Shown: positions 62,375-64,000 of the stretch, in pieces
Layout: every line of letters begins with the position of its first letter
How positions within the stretch are numbered: position 1 is the stretch's first letter
NCBI RefSeq assembly: GCF_021869535.1
Contig: NW_026262593.1
Coordinates: forward strand, 54,735,318 to 54,799,317
DNA length: 64,000 nt
From: Mytilus californianus
Lineage: Eukaryota; Mollusca; Bivalvia; Mytilida; Mytilidae
Reading direction: 5' to 3'
Made by a program: the position numbers and the translations under genes
The notes under the pieces: generated by a model
Databases searched by the model: none
The model's input: the letters and a program-made list of their open reading frames with translations, nothing else
What the model was told of the DNA's origin: nothing

Positions 62375-62847
62375 AAAAGGGGGTCAAATACGGACCTTAG
62401 TGTACCTTGTCCTTTGACAGCAATGAACCAAACTACCAAATAATCTGGAATTTTGTAAGATCAATATATAGTTGAGATGGGCTGATTCAGACTGAGTCGA
62501 GACTGGTTGAGATAGGTCGAGCATTTTTCAAGACCATATACAGACTGGATTCATTATTATTCGTTGGACACCAATTATCGAACAATTCGTGGTGGGTACA
62601 GAGGAACCACGAATTGAAAGTTCAACGAAACGCAAATTTTCTACAAGAACGTATGCAGACTTTGACAAAACCACGAAATCAATTATCCGCAAAATTGCAA
62701 GTTTACCTTAAACCACGAAAACTGGTACCCACGTAAACAAATGAATCCACAGTATTTCAAAATTATCAAGTACTCAATCCGACTTATTAAGTAAAGGCGA
62801 GACCAACGTCGAGTGCAGCTAAGTACTGTCGAGATTATGTCGAGTCT
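62375..62847 (-). repeat. Right arm of the large inverted repeat
   Basis: Inverse match to 55,034-55,545 (see there). The outer end has TAAGTACTGTCGAGATTATG and the inner end GTACCTTGTCCTTT. It is interrupted by a MITE-like insertion at 62,544-62,753 that the left arm lacks. Confidence 0.65.
62544..62753. mobile_element. MITE-like insertion in the right arm
   Basis: The ends are imperfect inverted copies: ACTGGATTCATTATTATTCG at the left, and the complement of ACTGTGGATTCATTTGTTTA at the right. The interior repeats CCACGAAWW blocks in both orientations. The left arm (near 55,127) is uninterrupted, giving an empty-site comparison. Confidence 0.65.
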
Positions 62848-62849
62848 CA

Positions 62850-64000
62850 TCAAATAAAATCTGTGTCGATCAGAAAATATGGTATTTTCAGACTCTGAGC
62901 AGTTTGTAGTGTATGTAGAGACTGTTGTGATGGTGCACAACAAAGATCCAAATGTAAAAACCAATTGGAAAAACTTAGACGAATTAGAACGATACCTAAC
63001 ATACATGAAACACATATCGGCGTATATAATGTCAAATATCTATAAAGTTCCGATTTAAGAGTACTTGCAGTTACTGAAAACTTACATAACACCCAAATTC
63101 AAGTAGTATATATTTAACCATAAATGGCTCCAGATATAAAAGATATGTAATATTTTTTTTCAAAATATAAATATCGTGATGTTCTGCTGACTTAATTAAA
63201 AAGTACGCATCTGTAGGTACATGTAAGTAATATAAGCAGGAACATGCAGTGGAGTTATTGATTTCAATGAACGAAGCTAAACGAACCTAATATTTTCATT
63301 ACTATAACCACATGCATCTTACATATGACAACCCTTTTCATGTTTATAGTTATATTATTTATTTAGCAACAAGAAATATTTTATGTTGGTATCTATAGAA
63401 TTAGTTATTAAGTTATGATGATTGTATTGTTGTTTAATCAGTGCGTCAGGTATTTTCTGGGATTAATTCATAACTCTGAACACGATCCAAATGTTGATTG
63501 TTTTTAGTTTAATTTTTTTATGCCACTTAATATAGACACATAATGTATGTAATGTTTGCAAAGCGAGGAAGTCGTGCAAGAATAATGTGCACAAGTTTGT
63601 CAATGACGAGAAGCTTTTTGTATTATTAGAGATTTAAATCATAGTCTGGTAAAACTTTATTCCAACGCCCTCAGGCAAAGTTGGTCTTAGATGTATTTGT
63701 TTATTCATTTATGCCCTTTTATATCATATAGTTCTTCACTTTTTAAGGTAGTTATATATCATTATCTTTCAATATTTGGATTATGAGCGTTCTTAGAAAG
63801 GCAAAATGTTACTTTTTTTGTATGGCTATTTTCATTTGCAAGGAAAAGGGATATATCCAAGGTTTTGACTTTTCAAAAGGAAATCAGTTCGTCCTTTAAA
63901 GTATCAGATCACAGGAAAATAAAGAATGACATTTATACTTTGTTTGTATTACTTATATAGCCTAAACTTTGTTACATTTCCTTTCTTTGAAATATCGTTC
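62850..64000. other. Right edge, no gene seen
   Basis: AT-rich sequence without a recognisable protein-like frame or repeat shared with the rest of the window. Confidence 0.45.

Noticed and set aside
55034-62847. Polinton/Maverick element, considered because of long inverted termini
   Set aside because: No polymerase B, integrase, protease or capsid-like frame is present, and the region is too short.
1-64000. CRISPR array, bacterial operons or ribosome binding sites
   Set aside because: No regular repeat-spacer array. The sequence is eukaryotic, with introns and retroelements; the short tandem repeats at 8.2, 39.8 and 45.4 kb have no unique spacers.

Overview
The window is AT-rich animal nuclear DNA, most probably from a marine bivalve and most likely a mussel (Mytilus). 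The evidence is spliced coding exons, RING-less B-box proteins of a type expanded in bivalves, tyrosine-recombinase and Penelope-type retroelement remains, and many short dispersed repeats that I recognise from mussel sequence. The species call is recognition, not a search result. Almost nothing here is an intact gene: this is accessory, repeat-rich sequence dominated by duplication and decay.

Layout. 1-749: start of a decayed B-box/TRIM-like gene (minus strand). About 1,080-5,350: a decayed tyrosine-recombinase retrotransposon (DIRS/Ngaro type: Gag-like, RT, RNase H, tyrosine recombinase, SGNH hydrolase), with a short mobile repeat nested in the recombinase. 5,400-15,200: repeats and no convincing gene. 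15,240-19,508: one partial and one nearly complete TRIM-like copy. About 20,843-30,275 (copy A) and about 34,455-48,275 (copy B): a large direct segmental duplication, each copy holding a cysteine-rich secreted-protein gene on the minus strand and a small conserved reading frame on the plus strand. TRIM-like C-terminal fragments lie at 32.0-32.2 kb and 49.9-50.2 kb, and another decayed full-length TRIM-like copy at 51.1-52.8 kb. About 55,034-62,847: a region bounded by matching inverted sequence that contains a broken DDE-type transposase gene with a SWIM zinc finger.

The six TRIM-like copies are all on the minus strand, alternate with the duplicated blocks, and share flanking sequence, so the array probably grew by repeated duplication of a TRIM-plus-block unit. 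Comparing copies A and B gives natural empty sites. It shows that copy B gained a 3.5-kb unit with inverted ends, that copy A gained at least three repeat insertions, and that copy A lost the downstream exons of the cysteine-rich protein gene. Copy B keeps four exons with matching splice phases. That gene is the best candidate for a functional and possibly undescribed gene in the window; I do not recognise its family.
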